DNA of 23,389 nt from contig CAJUOF010000202.1 of the NCBI GenBank assembly GCA_910587905.1, positions 1 to 23,389 on the forward strand, read 5' to 3'. The stretch comes from an uncultured Lachnospiraceae bacterium. GTDB lineage: Bacteria; Bacillota_A; Clostridia; Lachnospirales; Lachnospiraceae. The notes beneath the pieces were generated by a model. That model did not search any database. It saw only the letters and a program-made list of their open reading frames with translations, and had not been told where the DNA came from. The translations under genes were made by a program, and so were the position numbers. Below are positions 1 to 6,757 of the stretch, in pieces (positions within the stretch are counted from its first letter, which is position 1; each line of letters starts with the position of its first letter).

Positions 1-30
1 CCCGTTTTCCATGGTCTCGTTACGAAGTAT

Positions 31-164
31 CCAGGGAAATGCGCCAGTACCCAAGGGCATGCTTTGCGATGACGCATTTCATCGGATTTCCATGGCGCAG
101 AGGGCTTTTCCTGGATGCAATTGTCAGAATCCTTCCCAGGTTTTGCAGTTTCGCAATTGCCTAG
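31..164 (-). repeat. Dispersed palindromic repeat, copy A (reverse orientation, with inner insertion)
   Basis: The right half (about 88-163) matches the reverse complement of the reference copy at 18900-19003. Shared blocks are GGATGCAATTGTCAGAATCC (112-131), against GGATGGATCGATCGTCAGAATCC in the reference, and the end CGCAATTGCCT (152-162). The left end CAGGGAAATGCG (32-43) is a degenerate partner of the right end, with two mismatches in the stem. The copy is about 30 bp longer than the reference. It lies upstream of the truncated Uma2 gene. No gene is supported in 1-188. Confidence 0.6.
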
Positions 165-188
165 CAGAAAGAATAGAGAAAGGAGAAC

Positions 189-440
189 ATGATGCCAGGA
201 ATACCCGCCCATACAAGCCCTTATACGGAAGATGACTACTATTCCCTGCCGGAAACGATTCGGTCCGAACTGATCGAAGGCCGGTTTTATGACATGTCGA
301 ACCCCAGCCGGCTCCATCAGGAGATTTTAATGGAACTCTCCGGAACGATCCGCAATTACGTCCGTTCGAAAAACGGAAGTATCATCTGTGGCCCGGGGAA
401 GCTCACGGGCCACGGATGTGACGGCGCTCCCGGGACTTAA
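189..440 (+). pseudogene. Truncated Uma2-family (DUF820) nuclease-like gene
   Basis: The 83-residue product resembles the N-terminus of Uma2/DUF820 proteins, a PD-(D/E)XK nuclease-fold family that is usually about 180-200 residues. Visible family features are the YTEDDYYSLPE opening, the ELIEGRFYDM strand (about residues 27-36), and the helix with LHQEILMELSGTIRNYV (about 43-59). The match stops after SIICGP (about 64-69). The remaining residues are unlike the family, and the catalytic Asp/Glu/Lys region of the second half is absent. The ATG at 189 has an AAAGGAG ribosome site five to six bases upstream. The break lies in a GC-rich hairpin (388-413), and the stop falls against the DUF362 gene, which suggests a deletion junction. 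I infer a non-functional remnant. Uma2 identity is fairly sure; the truncation is seen directly. Confidence 0.65.
388..413. other. GC-rich inverted repeat at the Uma2 break point
   Basis: GTGGCCCG (388-395) and CGGGCCAC (406-413) form a perfect 8-bp stem with a 10-base loop. Neither strand has a T run after it, so it is at best a weak terminator for the convergent genes. Confidence 0.5.
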
Positions 441-1300
441 ACCTCGGTCAGCTCGTACTCCCTGGTGCCGAAGCCAAGTTCCGCGGCCCGCTCGATGGTG
501 TGGACGCCGTTTCTGGACTCGACCCGCTCCAGGAAATGGGCCTTTCCGGGATCGTCACAGGCATAGACGATGTCCAGGCAGGCCTGGTCGATGGCGATGG
601 GATCTAAGGACACCAGGATGCCCATGTCCTGAATGCAAGGGTCCTCCGCCACCGCACAGCAGTCGCAGTCCACGGACATGTTCTTCATCACGTTGACATA
701 GACCAGGTTCCCCTTCATGTACTCCACCACGGAGGAAGCCGACTCCGCCATGGCTTCCAGGAAGCTGTCATGATCCGCCGTCCAGAAGTTGGCCGGATCC
801 CCCAGCCCGTGGATGTAGCCCTTGCCGTAGGAGGACGCCACGCCAATGGAAAGCTGCTTTAAGGCTCCGCCGTAGCCGCCCATGGGATGTCCCTTGAAAT
901 GGGAGAGGACCAGCATGGAATCATAGTCCGCCAGATGTTTTCCCACAAAGTTCTTCTGAATGTTCCTCCCCTCCGGGATGGGAAGCTCCAGGTCCGGGCC
1001 CTCGCTGTCCAAAATCTCCACCGGGAACAGGTCGCTCCAGCCATGTTCCTTTAACAGGGCCACATGGCGCTCCGTGGTGTTTCTCGCACCCTCATAGGCG
1101 GTGTTGCACTCCACCACCGTCCCCTTCACGTAATCCACCACCGGCTTCCAGAAATCCGGCGTCAAAAAGTTCTGATTCCCCTTCTCGCCGGAATGGACCT
1201 TCACGGCCACCCTCCCGCCAAGCTCCTTCCCGGCCAGCTTATAGAGCTCCAGGACCTTTTCCGGGGAAATTACCTTTGAAAAATAAACCTTTGCTTTCAT
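437..1300 (-). CDS. DUF362 domain-containing protein
   Basis: The 287-residue product resembles DUF362 proteins, a family often associated with Fe-S clusters and of mostly unknown function. Visible family features are the VYFSKVISPEKVLELYKLAG opening, HSGEKGN (about residue 36), the CNTAYEGARNTTERH segment with an ETxxH-like layout, the SHFKGHPMGGYGGALKQLSIG core, and a Cys-rich segment VDCDCCAVAEDPC. The ferredoxin-type 4Fe-4S domain found in some longer homologs is absent. The reading frame is open to 1450, but the ATG at 1300 is preferred because AGGAGG (1309-1314) sits eight bases upstream. The stop codon shares the TTAA at 437-440 with the convergent Uma2 remnant. No pathway is evident from the neighbours. 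Confidence 0.75.
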   Translation of the reverse strand: MKAKVYFSKVISPEKVLELYKLAGKELGGRVAVKVHSGEKGNQNFLTPDFWKPVVDYVKGTVVECNTAYEGARNTTERHVALLKEHGWSDLFPVEILDSEGPDLELPIPEGRNIQKNFVGKHLADYDSMLVLSHFKGHPMGGYGGALKQLSIGVASSYGKGYIHGLGDPANFWTADHDSFLEAMAESASSVVEYMKGNLVYVNVMKNMSVDCDCCAVAEDPCIQDMGILVSLDPIAIDQACLDIVYACDDPGKAHFLERVESRNGVHTIERAAELGFGTREYELTEV

Positions 1301-1391
1301 TGCCAAAACCTCCTGTTCTGAATCGTAGGCACAAAAAATCCTTTGCGGACCATCCTTCCAAAACCTCCGGGATCCATCCACAGTCATGTTT

Positions 1392-1422
1392 ATGATACTC
1401 CCTTCGTCCGACTCGAAGTCAA
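1392..1422 (-). promoter_or_regulatory. Possible promoter of the DUF362 gene with a 19-base spacer and dyad
   Basis: On the minus strand TTGACT (1422-1417) and TATCAT (1397-1392) are separated by 19 bases. The spacer region contains CTTCG-N7-CGAAG (1402-1418). A 19-base spacer with an internal dyad is the arrangement used by MerR-type regulators, but no such regulator is in the window. The call is tentative. Confidence 0.3.
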
Positions 1423-1471
1423 GCCCTTTTTTCCAATCTTTACCCCCCAATCCCTTTTCGCCAAACTGGCC

Positions 1472-1500
1472 TTGTTAAATTTTCAAAAACTGGATATATC
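1472..1500 (+). promoter_or_regulatory. Probable promoter of the ECF-S gene
   Basis: TTGTTA (1472-1477), a 17-base spacer and TATATC (1495-1500) precede the gene by about 90 bases. The leader contains a small GGCC-CAT-GGCC hairpin near 1532-1543 but no riboswitch that I recognise. Confidence 0.45.
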
Positions 1501-1589
1501 AAAAATACCATTTATCCCTTACCATAGGATCAGGCCACATGGCCGGGACAAACGACCATCCAAACATACGATTCAAAGGAGCACAGACC

Positions 1590-2132
1590 ATGGAACACGT
1601 AAAAACAAGAAAAAAAGAACAGAGCACGGTTTATTTTCTCACCGTCACCGCCCTCTTCACGGCGCTGACCTATCTCTTCACGGCCTTTGTCAACGTCCGC
1701 CTTCCCATTGCGGCCAACGGCGGCCTGATCCATCTGGGCAACGTCCCTCTTTTTATCGGTGCGATCCTCTTCGGCAGGAAAGCCGGAATGATCGCCGGCG
1801 GCGTCGGCATGGGGCTCTTCGACCTGCTCTCCGGCTGGACCCTGTGGGCGCCCTTCACCCTGGTGATCGTCGGTCTCATGGGATACGTCATGGGCCGCAT
1901 GACCGAACCGGAAGCCCATCAAACCTATTTCTGGTATGCTGCCTCCATGATTGCCGCCTGCATCATCAAGGTGGCCGGTTATTATCTTGCGGAAGCCGTC
2001 ATTTATGGAAGCCTCGTCGCCCCCATCGCCTCCGTTCCCGGGAACCTGGTGCAGATCGGCGTGGCCGCCGCCATCGTCCTCATCGTCATCGGCACCCTCA
2101 ATACGGCCGCAAGAAAAGCAGGACTCAAATAG
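1590..2132 (+). CDS. ECF transporter S component (substrate unassigned)
   Basis: The product is a 180-residue integral membrane protein with about five to six hydrophobic segments. It resembles the substrate-capture S components of energy-coupling-factor vitamin importers, in the riboflavin-transporter-like group (DUF1393). Typical features are the NxxLPIAANGGLIHLGNVP segment after helix 1, the PLFIGAILFGRKAGMIAGG segment, and the FDLLSGW-TLWAPFTL stretch. S components need a shared EcfA/A'/T module, which is not in this window and must be encoded elsewhere. The ATG at 1590 is chosen because AAAGGAG (1575-1581) lies eight bases upstream; the longer frame from 1539 lacks such a site. The next gene is a PLP-dependent class V aminotransferase in the same direction, so the substrate could be related to vitamin B6 or an amine, but this is inference. 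Confidence 0.75.
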   Translation: MEHVKTRKKEQSTVYFLTVTALFTALTYLFTAFVNVRLPIAANGGLIHLGNVPLFIGAILFGRKAGMIAGGVGMGLFDLLSGWTLWAPFTLVIVGLMGYVMGRMTEPEAHQTYFWYAASMIAACIIKVAGYYLAEAVIYGSLVAPIASVPGNLVQIGVAAAIVLIVIGTLNTAARKAGLK

Positions 2133-2140
2133 ATCCAAGG

Positions 2141-2245
2141 CAGGCGATTGCAAAAGCCGAAATTACGGGAATATTCTGGCAATATGTCCGTACAAAGCCT
2201 GCATTGCCAGCATATTCAACAAATTTTTGCATCCCGCAATCGCCC
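2141..2245 (+). repeat. Dispersed palindromic repeat, copy B
   Basis: The ends GGCGATTGC (2143/2144-2151) and GCAATCGCC (2236-2244) pair as a 9-bp stem. The interior keeps ATTCTGGCAAT (2173-2183), CAAAGCCTGCA (2193-2203) and GCCAGCATATTC, in the same order and at the same distances as the reference copy at 18900-19003. It fills most of the space between the ECF-S gene and the aminotransferase gene. Confidence 0.7.
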
Positions 2246-2309
2246 GAACGACCCAAAAAAAGAATGACCCCCCAAAAAAACGACTCAAAAAAGAAAGGAA
2301 CGAGAGACC

Positions 2310-3449
2310 ATGTATAAAATCATGACGCCCGGCCCCACCCAGGTGGCCGAAAACGTGCGGCTCGCAAGGAGCCTTCCCTGCACCAACCCGGACCTGGACG
2401 AGGAATTCGTGGAATTTTATAAAGAAACCTGCGAGACGATCAGCCGTCTGCTCCACACGGGAAACGAAACCCTGATCTTGGGGGGCGAAGGGATACTCGG
2501 CCTGGAGGCCGCCTGCGCTTCCCTGACGGAACCCGGCGACAAAGTCCTGGTCCTCGACAACGGCATCTATGGAAAAGGCTTTGCCGATTTCGTCTCCATG
2601 TACGGGGGAATTCCGGATCTCTATACGGTAGATGACAGAAATGCGCTCGACGTGGCGGCCCTGGAAGACTTCCTGGAGAAAAGCCACGACTACAAATATG
2701 CCACCGTGGTCCACGGCGACACGCCCAGCGGCATGTTAAACGACATCGCTGCCATCTGTCCCCTCCTAAAAAGCTACGGGATCCTGACGGTGGTGGACTC
2801 CGTCTCCGCCATGTTCGGCGAGGAATTGGACGTGGATGCGTCCAGGATCGACCTCCTCTGCGGCGGTTCCCAGAAAGTGGTGTCCGCCCCTCCCGGACTG
2901 ACCTTCGTGACCCTGAGCGCCGACGCAAAGGCGGCCATGAAGCAAAGAAAGACGCCCGTCGCGTCCTTCTATGCAAACCTGACGACATTTGAACATTATT
3001 ATGAAGAAAAATGGTTCCCCTACACCATGCCCATCAGCGACATTTACGGCCTGCGGGCCGCCATCGACAACATCGCAGCGGACACAGACATGGTAAAGCG
3101 CCACGCCGCCATCGCCGAAGCCGCAAGATACGCCATCCGGGAAGCCGGGCTTTCCCTCTATCTGGAGAGTGGTTTTTCCAATACCGTCACCGTCTTCCTC
3201 GTGCCGGAGGGCGTGACGGACAAGGACATCCTAACCGCCATGAAAAAAGACCACGGCATCCTTCTGGCCGGCTCCTTCGGGAACCTCTCTGGAAAAGTCA
3301 TCCGCATCGGCCACATGGGGGAGAACGCCAACGTCCCCGACATGACGGAGGTCTTCGGCGCCCTGGACGAGGTCTTCGCAGGGCTCGGCGTACCCCTGAG
3401 GGCCAGCCTAAAGGATTGCTTCCTGCGGCACCTCCCCCAAAAAACGTGA
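2310..3449 (+). CDS. Class V (alanine-glyoxylate / AEP-pyruvate type) aminotransferase
   Basis: The 379-residue protein has the length and motifs of the fold-type I, class V aminotransferases that include alanine-glyoxylate, serine-pyruvate, 2-aminoethylphosphonate-pyruvate and pyridoxamine-pyruvate aminotransferases. The N-terminus has the family signature MTPGPT (residues 5-10). GGEGILGLEA (about 58-67) forms the phosphate-binding turn, VVDSVSAMFGEEL carries the cofactor-ring Asp163, and GGSQKVVSAPPG carries the Schiff-base Lys189. The substrate cannot be read from sequence. It probably forms a unit with the upstream ECF-S gene, 177 bases away, with repeat copy B and A-rich tracts (2255-2292) between them. 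The ribosome site is weak: AAAGGA is about 13 bases upstream, with GAGAG nearer. The stop lies three bases from the convergent EamA stop with no terminator between. Confidence 0.85.
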   Translation: MYKIMTPGPTQVAENVRLARSLPCTNPDLDEEFVEFYKETCETISRLLHTGNETLILGGEGILGLEAACASLTEPGDKVLVLDNGIYGKGFADFVSMYGGIPDLYTVDDRNALDVAALEDFLEKSHDYKYATVVHGDTPSGMLNDIAAICPLLKSYGILTVVDSVSAMFGEELDVDASRIDLLCGGSQKVVSAPPGLTFVTLSADAKAAMKQRKTPVASFYANLTTFEHYYEEKWFPYTMPISDIYGLRAAIDNIAADTDMVKRHAAIAEAARYAIREAGLSLYLESGFSNTVTVFLVPEGVTDKDILTAMKKDHGILLAGSFGNLSGKVIRIGHMGENANVPDMTEVFGALDEVFAGLGVPLRASLKDCFLRHLPQKT

Positions 3450-3452
3450 CCC

Positions 3453-4436
3453 CTACGCCCGCTTTCCCGTCTGAAACAGGAACATACCCCCGAGGACCAG
3501 AATTCCGCCGAGAACCGTCTCGATCCCCGGCACCTCGCCCCGGAACACGAACCCGACCAGACTGGCGATGAGGGGCTGGGCGAACATGAAATTGGACACG
3601 TCGCTGGTCCGCCTTGCCAGAGAAAACGCCTTAGTCCAGAACACGTAGGCGACGGCCCCGCCGAACACGCCAAGATAAGCCACGGCCCCCCAGGAGACAG
3701 CCGTGGCCGTCTCCATCTCCGGAACGGCTCCCGGCAAGAACGCCAAAAGGAACAGCGTGCCGCCGACGATGCTGTAGGCCGTGGACTGAAAAGCCGTGTA
3801 ATCCCTGATAAACAACCGCTGCGTCAGATTATAGACACTTAAAGAAACGGCCGCCAGGAGCATCCACAAGATCCCGGGATTGACCGAAAAAGCGCCGTTC
3901 CAGAGGGCCATCACCAGAATCCCCCCAAAGGCCATGCCGATGGCCGCCCAGCCCCGGAGGGGAATTTTCTCGCCGAGAAACACACAGGAGAGGACCGCCG
4001 TCAGGATCGGGATGATTTGGGCAATGATACTGCAGGTCGCCCCGGTGATGGTCTCCACCGCCAGGTTGAAGGCCGTCACATAGCAGGCGAAGCCCAGAAA
4101 CCCGGAAAGCAGGAACTTCGGCACGTCCTTAAGCTTCGGCGGCCCGATCCGCTTCACGGCCATGACCGCCAGGATGGCCGCCGTGGCAAAGAGATAGCGG
4201 ATCACCCCGATGCTCTGGCTGGAAAAACTCTCCTGCGCTTCCTGGGTAAAGACCACCGCCGTCGCCCAGATCACCGTGGTGATCCCCGCATAGATCATAT
4301 AAGAATTCGAATTCGCACGCTTCCCTTCTGTGCTCTTTTGTCCTCTCTTCTTCTGTTCTATGCCCCTCTGTTCTGTGTTCTTCCGTCCTGTGCTTTTCCG
4401 TTCTATGTTCTTCTGTTCTCCGCTATCCATCGTCAT
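3453..4436 (-). CDS. EamA/DMT-family transporter with repeat-bearing N-terminal tail
   Basis: The product from the ATG at 4436 is 327 residues with about ten hydrophobic segments in two EamA halves, as in the drug/metabolite transporter superfamily. The first half opens at SYMIYAGITTVIWATAVVF and the second at NPGILWMLLAAVSLSVYNL. LGEKIPLRGWAAIGMAFGGI and a matching RGEVPG-ETVLGGILVLGG are the paired helix-end motifs of the family. Before helix 1 lies a cytoplasmic tail of about 45 residues made of charged five-residue repeats (see 4314-4418), which is unusual for this family. The frame is open to 4514, but 4436 lies two bases after the MATE stop with a GGAGTGAGG-like site, so translation is probably coupled to the MATE gene; ATG 4430 is an alternative. 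Substrate unknown. Confidence 0.85.
   Translation of the reverse strand: MTMDSGEQKNIERKSTGRKNTEQRGIEQKKRGQKSTEGKRANSNSYMIYAGITTVIWATAVVFTQEAQESFSSQSIGVIRYLFATAAILAVMAVKRIGPPKLKDVPKFLLSGFLGFACYVTAFNLAVETITGATCSIIAQIIPILTAVLSCVFLGEKIPLRGWAAIGMAFGGILVMALWNGAFSVNPGILWMLLAAVSLSVYNLTQRLFIRDYTAFQSTAYSIVGGTLFLLAFLPGAVPEMETATAVSWGAVAYLGVFGGAVAYVFWTKAFSLARRTSDVSNFMFAQPLIASLVGFVFRGEVPGIETVLGGILVLGGMFLFQTGKRA
4314..4418 (-). repeat. 15-nt tandem repeat, about seven degenerate units, in the EamA gene
   Basis: Read in the coding direction, consecutive 15-base units encode EQKNI, ERKST, GRKNT, EQRGI, EQKKR, GQKST and EGKRA. The unit consensus is roughly GAACAGAAGAACACA. Because the period is a multiple of three, gain or loss of units would change the tail length without breaking the frame. 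Confidence 0.85.
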
Positions 4437-4438
4437 CC

Positions 4439-5845
4439 TCACTCCGACCCCCGCATCCCGGCCCCGTCTTCCTGTTCCTTCACCGCCTCCAAAAACCGCT
4501 TTCCCTGGATCCATCTCCCGAAATAATAGTAAACCTGAATCCCCACGTGGGTGATCAGCCAGCTAAAAGGAAAAGCCAGATACACCACCCGGATGTCATA
4601 CCAGAACTCCGACACCACGAAGATGAACCCGACCCTGGCCACGCACATGCCCACCAGGCTGATCACCATGGGCGCCACGCTGTGCCCCGAGGAGAGCACC
4701 GCCCCGTTGATGATCTCGTTCCAGGAAAAAATCAGGTAGAGCGGCAACTGGTAGCGAAGCTGGAGCGCCCCGTAGGCGACGGCTGGCTCCTCCCCGGTGA
4801 AGATCCGGCAGACGGGCTCCGCCCAGACACAGAGCACCACCACCAACACGACAGTCACGGCCGCCGCAAGGTTCATGCAGATCCGCTTCCCCTTCTTCGC
4901 CCGCACGTAATCCGCCGCACCGATGTTCTGCCCCGCAAAACTGGTGAGGGCCAGGCTCAGGGCGGAGATCATGGCGTAGAGATATCCCTCGATCTTAAAA
5001 AACAAAGTGCAGCCCGCCATGGCCTCCATGCCGAAGGCGTTGACCCTGGACTGGACGATGACATTGGAAATGTTGATGAGCACCATCCGAAGCCCCGCCG
5101 GGACGCCCACCCGCACGATGTAAAGCGTCTCCTCCCCATAAAGGCGCAGGCCCCGGACTCGAAGTCTGTAACTCTCCTCCAGCCTGGTAAGCTTAAGGAA
5201 CACCAGGACGGCCGGGAGCACCTGGGAAATGGCCGTGGCCGCCGCGGCTCCCTTCACGCCCCAGGAAAGGCCCCGGACAAAAAGGAGGTCCAAGCCCACG
5301 TTGATGATGCCGGAAACCGCCAGATAGAGAAGGGCGCTTTTGGAATTTCCCATGGCCCGGAGAATCCCGCTTCCCATGTTGTAGACCATGACCGGGATCA
5401 TGCCCATGAAATAAATCTCGATATAGTCCACCGCCATGGGGAGCACGTCATCCGGCGTGTTCATGGCCACCAGAAGCTTCGGTGCCAGCCAGCTCCCGAT
5501 CACGGTCAGGAAAGCCCCCGAGAGGAGCCCCAGCGTCACCGCAGAATGGACCGTGCGGGAAAGACCGTCCTCATCCCTCCGCCCAAAGGCCTGGGCCACG
5601 GCGATGCTGGCCCCCGTGGACACGCCCACGAACAGATTGATTAAAAGAAATACCAGCTTGTCACAGGAGCCGATGGCGGCCAGCGCCCCCGCTCCCACAC
5701 TCTGGCCCACAATGGCTGCGTCCGCCGTACTGTAAAACTGCTGCAGCAAATTCGAAAACAAAAAAGGCAGTGCAAACAAAACAAGCTGCCTCCAAATCAC
5801 TCCCCGGGTCAGGTCCGTGACCGCCCCGGTCCGCTTCTTCTCCAT
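4439..5845 (-). CDS. MATE family efflux transporter
   Basis: The 468-residue protein has the length and about twelve hydrophobic segments of MATE cation/proton or sodium antiporters, which export drugs and metabolites across the membrane. The N-terminal half has the family pattern LPFLFSNLLQQFYSTADAAIVG (about residues 26-47) followed by GVSTGASIAVAQAFGRRD (74-91). The second half repeats this with SFAGQNIGA (about residues 302-310). NMGSGILRAMGNSKSALLYL is the conserved loop between helices 4 and 5. The ATG at 5845 follows a strong GGGAGGG site. The EamA gene starts two bases after its stop, so the two exporters form one transcription unit. Substrates are not predictable. I found no clear promoter in 5846-5929. 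Confidence 0.9.
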   Translation of the reverse strand: MEKKRTGAVTDLTRGVIWRQLVLFALPFLFSNLLQQFYSTADAAIVGQSVGAGALAAIGSCDKLVFLLINLFVGVSTGASIAVAQAFGRRDEDGLSRTVHSAVTLGLLSGAFLTVIGSWLAPKLLVAMNTPDDVLPMAVDYIEIYFMGMIPVMVYNMGSGILRAMGNSKSALLYLAVSGIINVGLDLLFVRGLSWGVKGAAAATAISQVLPAVLVFLKLTRLEESYRLRVRGLRLYGEETLYIVRVGVPAGLRMVLINISNVIVQSRVNAFGMEAMAGCTLFFKIEGYLYAMISALSLALTSFAGQNIGAADYVRAKKGKRICMNLAAAVTVVLVVVLCVWAEPVCRIFTGEEPAVAYGALQLRYQLPLYLIFSWNEIINGAVLSSGHSVAPMVISLVGMCVARVGFIFVVSEFWYDIRVVYLAFPFSWLITHVGIQVYYYFGRWIQGKRFLEAVKEQEDGAGMRGSE

Positions 5846-5929
5846 AGTATCCCTCCCCGGCAGGATCGCCGGCTCTTGTGATCGTCTCTTTTCGGGCTAT
5901 TTTATCATCATTCCCCCTCTTTTGCCATA

Positions 5930-5947
5930 TGAGAAACTGCTTTCTCA
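5930..5947. repeat. 18-bp inverted repeat upstream of the MATE gene
   Basis: TGAGAAA (5930-5936) and TTTCTCA (5941-5947) flank CTGC. It sits about 85 bases upstream of the MATE start and could be an operator or a weak terminator. A 13-bp tandem pair, AGGAACCTTCAAA / AGGAGCCTTCAAA, follows at 5966-5991. Nothing else is recognised in 5846-6015. Confidence 0.4.
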
Positions 5948-6015
5948 AATGCTTTTTCTTTCAATAGGAACCTTCAAAAGGAGCCTTCAAACTTAACTCC
6001 ATTAATAGAGCAATC

Positions 6016-6278
6016 TCATTTATCCCCATAGTGATAACGACATGCCAAAATATAAATAGTATCCTCATCAATCCTATAGATCAGTCGGTCCTTATCATTG
6101 ATCCGTCTGCTCCAATATCCAGATAAATTCCCGCTTAAGGGCTCCGGTTTTCCTATGCATCATTTCCGTTACGGCCTATATCGCAAAGAAGCTGATTGAT
6201 CTTTTTGAGAGTTTTTCGATCTTCCGTCTGCCAATACAGGTAATCTTCCCAACCGGTATCTGCAAAAACCTTATTCAT
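6016..6278 (-). pseudogene. yoeB: Frameshifted YoeB-family toxin
   Basis: Translation from the ATG at 6278 gives 40 residues of a YoeB-like protein (MNKVFADTGWEDYLYWQ opening) and then meets a stop. From 6156 a second frame continues the same protein for 46 residues: IGKPEPLSGNLSGYWSRR, then RLIYRIDEDTIYILACRYHY and GDK. Joining the two frames needs one added base near 6157-6158 and gives 87 residues, close to the 84 of E. coli YoeB. YoeB is a ribosome-dependent mRNA interferase. The residues known to act in the family are still encoded: Glu in GKPEP, Arg in WSRR, and the terminal His-Tyr in CRYHY. The start overlaps the antitoxin stop by eight bases, the usual coupling. I infer a recently broken toxin; a sequencing error is possible. 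Confidence 0.85.
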
Positions 6279-6537
6279 CCTCTTCTGCCTCAAACAACTC
6301 ATGAACTGCACACTGACCACTTTCCAACTGTGCCTTCCCCTTCATCAGCCAGTCATAATTTTCTTTATTGCCCATAACATAAATATTTTCCATAAGATTG
6401 TTATAAGACTCCTCAGAAATCATCACGACATTTTTATTGTTCTTCCTTGTAACGATTATCGTCTCATAATCATCCGTCACCTTATCCATATACATTTTCA
6501 TATTGTCACGAAGGTTCGTATAATTCACTGCCAGCAT
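6271..6537 (-). CDS. yefM: YefM/Phd-family antitoxin
   Basis: The 88-residue protein matches type II antitoxins of the Phd/YefM family. The N-terminal half, with the LAVNYTNLRDNMKMYMDKV opening and then ETIIVTRKNNKNVVMISEESYNNLME, is the DNA-binding and dimerisation fold. The C-terminal part (about residues 55-88), rich in acidic residues, would wrap and neutralise the YoeB toxin. The start at 6537 has AAGGAGGT eight bases upstream. The toxin reading frame begins inside the antitoxin's last codons. A palindrome over the promoter suggests autorepression. Base composition and codon use (AAT, AAA, ATT, TAT) are clearly more AT-rich than the flanking genes, which points to acquisition from elsewhere. 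Confidence 0.9.
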   Translation of the reverse strand: MLAVNYTNLRDNMKMYMDKVTDDYETIIVTRKNNKNVVMISEESYNNLMENIYVMGNKENYDWLMKGKAQLESGQCAVHELFEAEEDE

Positions 6538-6577
6538 AAGGAAATACCTCCTTGAGTATAAACACGTTTTCTGTATT

Positions 6578-6609
6578 TACATTATAATGTACGATTTTCT
6601 GTACATCAA
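6578..6609 (-). promoter_or_regulatory. yefM-yoeB promoter with overlapping palindromic operator
   Basis: On the minus strand TTGATG (6609-6604) and TATAAT (6586-6581) are 17 bases apart. The perfect 14-bp palindrome TACATTATAATGTA (6578-6591) covers the -10 element. TGTACA, the core of characterised YefM operators, occurs at 6600-6605 next to the -35 element, and a TGTACG variant is at 6588-6593. This arrangement fits autoregulation. Confidence 0.7.
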
Positions 6610-6635
6610 TGCTTTTTATTCATTCCCCCTTCCAA

Positions 6636-6717
6636 AGCGAGTCGGGGGGAGTTCTTTTCCCCCACTCGCTACGCCGCCCGTGCGCCACCCCAGTGGCATA
6701 TTTCCTCCGCACGGGCG
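6636..6717. other. Two consecutive strong stem-loops (structured intergenic element)
   Basis: First stem: AGCGAGT plus a G run (6636-6649) pairs with a C run plus ACTCGCT (6659-6670). Second stem: CGCCCGTGCG (6675-6684) pairs perfectly with CGCACGGGCG (6708-6717), with a nested GCCAC/GTGGC hairpin inside. No T run follows on either strand. The block is far more GC-rich than the adjacent toxin-antitoxin island. Confidence 0.6.
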
Positions 6718-6724
6718 TGTGCAT

Positions 6725-6751
6725 AAAAAAAGCCCCTGATCCTCAGGAGCT
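6725..6751 (-). terminator. Rho-independent terminator of the tRNA-Pro gene
   Basis: Reading on the minus strand, AGCTCCTGA and TCAGGGGCT form a 9-bp stem (one G-U pair) with a three-base loop, followed by seven Ts. Confidence 0.85.
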
Positions 6752-6757
6752 CATAAG

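Noticed and set aside
1..188. Short plus-strand frame at 11-235
   Set aside because: It crosses the repeat copy and overlaps the Uma2 start in another frame, with no ribosome site.
1507..1589. Riboswitch in the ECF-S leader
   Set aside because: Only a small GGCC hairpin is visible in about 80 bases; no FMN, TPP, cobalamin or preQ1 core motif was found.
2255..2292. Phased A-tracts before the aminotransferase gene
   Set aside because: Three A runs are present, but the spacings (about 19 and 12 bases) are irregular, and nothing else supports a bent-DNA regulatory site.
4547..5644. 365-codon plus-strand frame opposite the MATE gene
   Set aside because: It is a shadow frame rich in His, Pro, Arg and Asp with no family features.
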